This document shows, one piece after another, positions 63,433 through 64,000 of a stretch of DNA of 64,000 nt. Position 1 is the first letter of the stretch, and every line of letters starts with the position of its first letter. Made by a program: the position numbers and the translations under genes. Source of the stretch: Vibrio harveyi NBRC 15634 = ATCC 14126 = KCTC 12724. GTDB lineage: Bacteria; Pseudomonadota; Gammaproteobacteria; Enterobacterales; Vibrionaceae. The stretch covers positions 1 to 64,000 of the forward strand of contig NZ_BCUF01000019.1 of assembly GCF_001591145.1 (NCBI RefSeq), read 5' to 3'. Under the pieces are notes generated by a model, which saw nothing but the letters and a program-made list of their open reading frames with translations, searched no databases and was not told the DNA's origin.

Positions 63433-64000
63433 ATGTTTCAGTTTATGACTGCGACACGGATTATCTTCGGCGAGGGAGCACTCCAATCTTCGCTGTCTGT
63501 AATCAATCAATTTGGCTACAGCGTTTTACTGGTGACTGGTAAAGATACGCAACGTGCCACACCTATCATTAATTATCTAAAAGCGCAGAACATGCGTTAT
63601 CAACACGTTGCCATCAATGGTGAACCTAATATCACAATGGTAGAAGAAACCGCAGTGCTTGGACGTAAGTTCCAACCTGATATGGTTATCGCGATTGGAG
63701 GGGGTAGTGTCATTGATATGGGCAAAGCGCTCGCGGCGATCATACCTAACCAAGGTGACGTCTATGACTACGTCGAAGTCGTTGGAAGAAACGTTCCTTT
63801 GAAAACCAAGCCGATTCATTTTATTGCTATTCCTACGACAGCAAGCACAGGGTCAGAGGTAACCAGAAATGCCGTGCTTAAATCGGGGCAAGACCAAGTG
63901 AAAGTAAGCTTAAGAAGCCCGGAAATGCTCGCAGACGTTGCGATTGTTGATCCAACCTTAACCTATGGTACTGACCAGTATACCTCTGGTCGTGGCGCGA
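63433..64000 (+). CDS. Iron-containing alcohol dehydrogenase (5' part, cut by window end)
   Basis: 189 codons are visible; the frame is open to the end of the window and the C-terminal half is missing. ATG 63433 follows GGGAGGAAGTGT. The N-terminal dehydroquinate-synthase-like NAD domain is clear: IIFGEGALQSSL, LLVTGKDTQRATPI, and the family signature IAIGGGSVIDMGKALAAI (about 94-111), followed by IAIPTTASTGSEVTRNAV (about 136-153). The iron-ligand His residues would lie in the missing half. Substrate unknown; this Fe-ADH group includes alcohol, lactaldehyde and hydroxyacid dehydrogenases. Confidence 0.88.
   Translation, partial: MFQFMTATRIIFGEGALQSSLSVINQFGYSVLLVTGKDTQRATPIINYLKAQNMRYQHVAINGEPNITMVEETAVLGRKFQPDMVIAIGGGSVIDMGKALAAIIPNQGDVYDYVEVVGRNVPLKTKPIHFIAIPTTASTGSEVTRNAVLKSGQDQVKVSLRSPEMLADVAIVDPTLTYGTDQYTSGRGA

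Noticed and set aside
1..64000. Prophage, integron, CRISPR array, transposase, tRNA or rRNA genes
   Set aside because: No integrase, transposase, regularly spaced repeats or structural RNA sequence was found anywhere in the window.

Overview
The window looks like a piece of a Vibrio chromosome, most likely from the Harveyi clade (V. parahaemolyticus / V. alginolyticus / V. campbellii relatives). The reasons are the protein content: a FabV enoyl-ACP reductase next to a short FadE, a CarRS/VprAB-like two-component system, hcp-hcr behind norR, L25, RadD/RsuA/Bcr in the enterobacterial order, and YbjL next to GrxA. Small palindromic repeats of a kind I associate with vibrio genomes are also present. 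Species assignment is inference; there is no rRNA or tRNA gene to anchor it. No prophage, integrase, transposase or CRISPR array is visible, and almost every gene is intact and densely packed.

Layout. 0-7 kb: cardiolipin synthase, a Na+-dependent NSS transporter, a chemoreceptor, an RluA-type pseudouridine synthase and a COG1092 methyltransferase. 7-12.3 kb: nitrosative-stress block norR -> hcp -> hcr, with a clear sigma54 promoter and two NorR-type boxes in front of hcp, then a 50-residue membrane-protein gene behind a near-perfect SoxR-type promoter. 12.4-23.8 kb: the most interesting region. Two tandem minus-strand units (rhodanese YnjE-like / NAD(P)H-FAD-FeS oxidoreductase / CCG-domain HdrB-like protein / TVP38 membrane protein, then the ABC system YnjB-C-D plus the CDP-alcohol phosphotransferase YnjF) lie divergent from a TtrS/ThsS-like sensor kinase and its FixJ/NarL-type regulator. 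23.9-34.4 kb: membrane protein, SulP transporter, META lipoprotein, UshA-type nucleotidase, a pair of acetyltransferases in an AT-rich patch, ribosomal protein L25, glycosyltransferase and a DedA-LssY_C protein.

34.5-41.9 kb: PepSY-CarR-CarS, RadD divergent from RsuA-Bcr-DUF2913. 42-47.2 kb: alpha-galactoside unit (GH36 alpha-galactosidase, SSS symporter, LacI repressor with two matching operators). 47.2-54.5 kb: DUF2867 oxidoreductase, MATE pump and an AttEFGH-like ABC export/lipocalin-hydrolase operon. 54.8-64 kb: NhaA, a candidate small RNA, PsrA-like repressor plus FadE, FabV, YbjL-like transporter, GrxA, and the start of an iron-type alcohol dehydrogenase cut by the window end.

The genes between about 7 and 24 kb appear to form a redox-stress neighbourhood: NO detoxification under NorR/sigma54, a SoxR-type redox promoter, and a sulfur-handling cluster beside a periplasmic sulfur-oxyanion-type sensor. 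The link between these blocks is positional inference only; the promoters and domains themselves can be read in the sequence.
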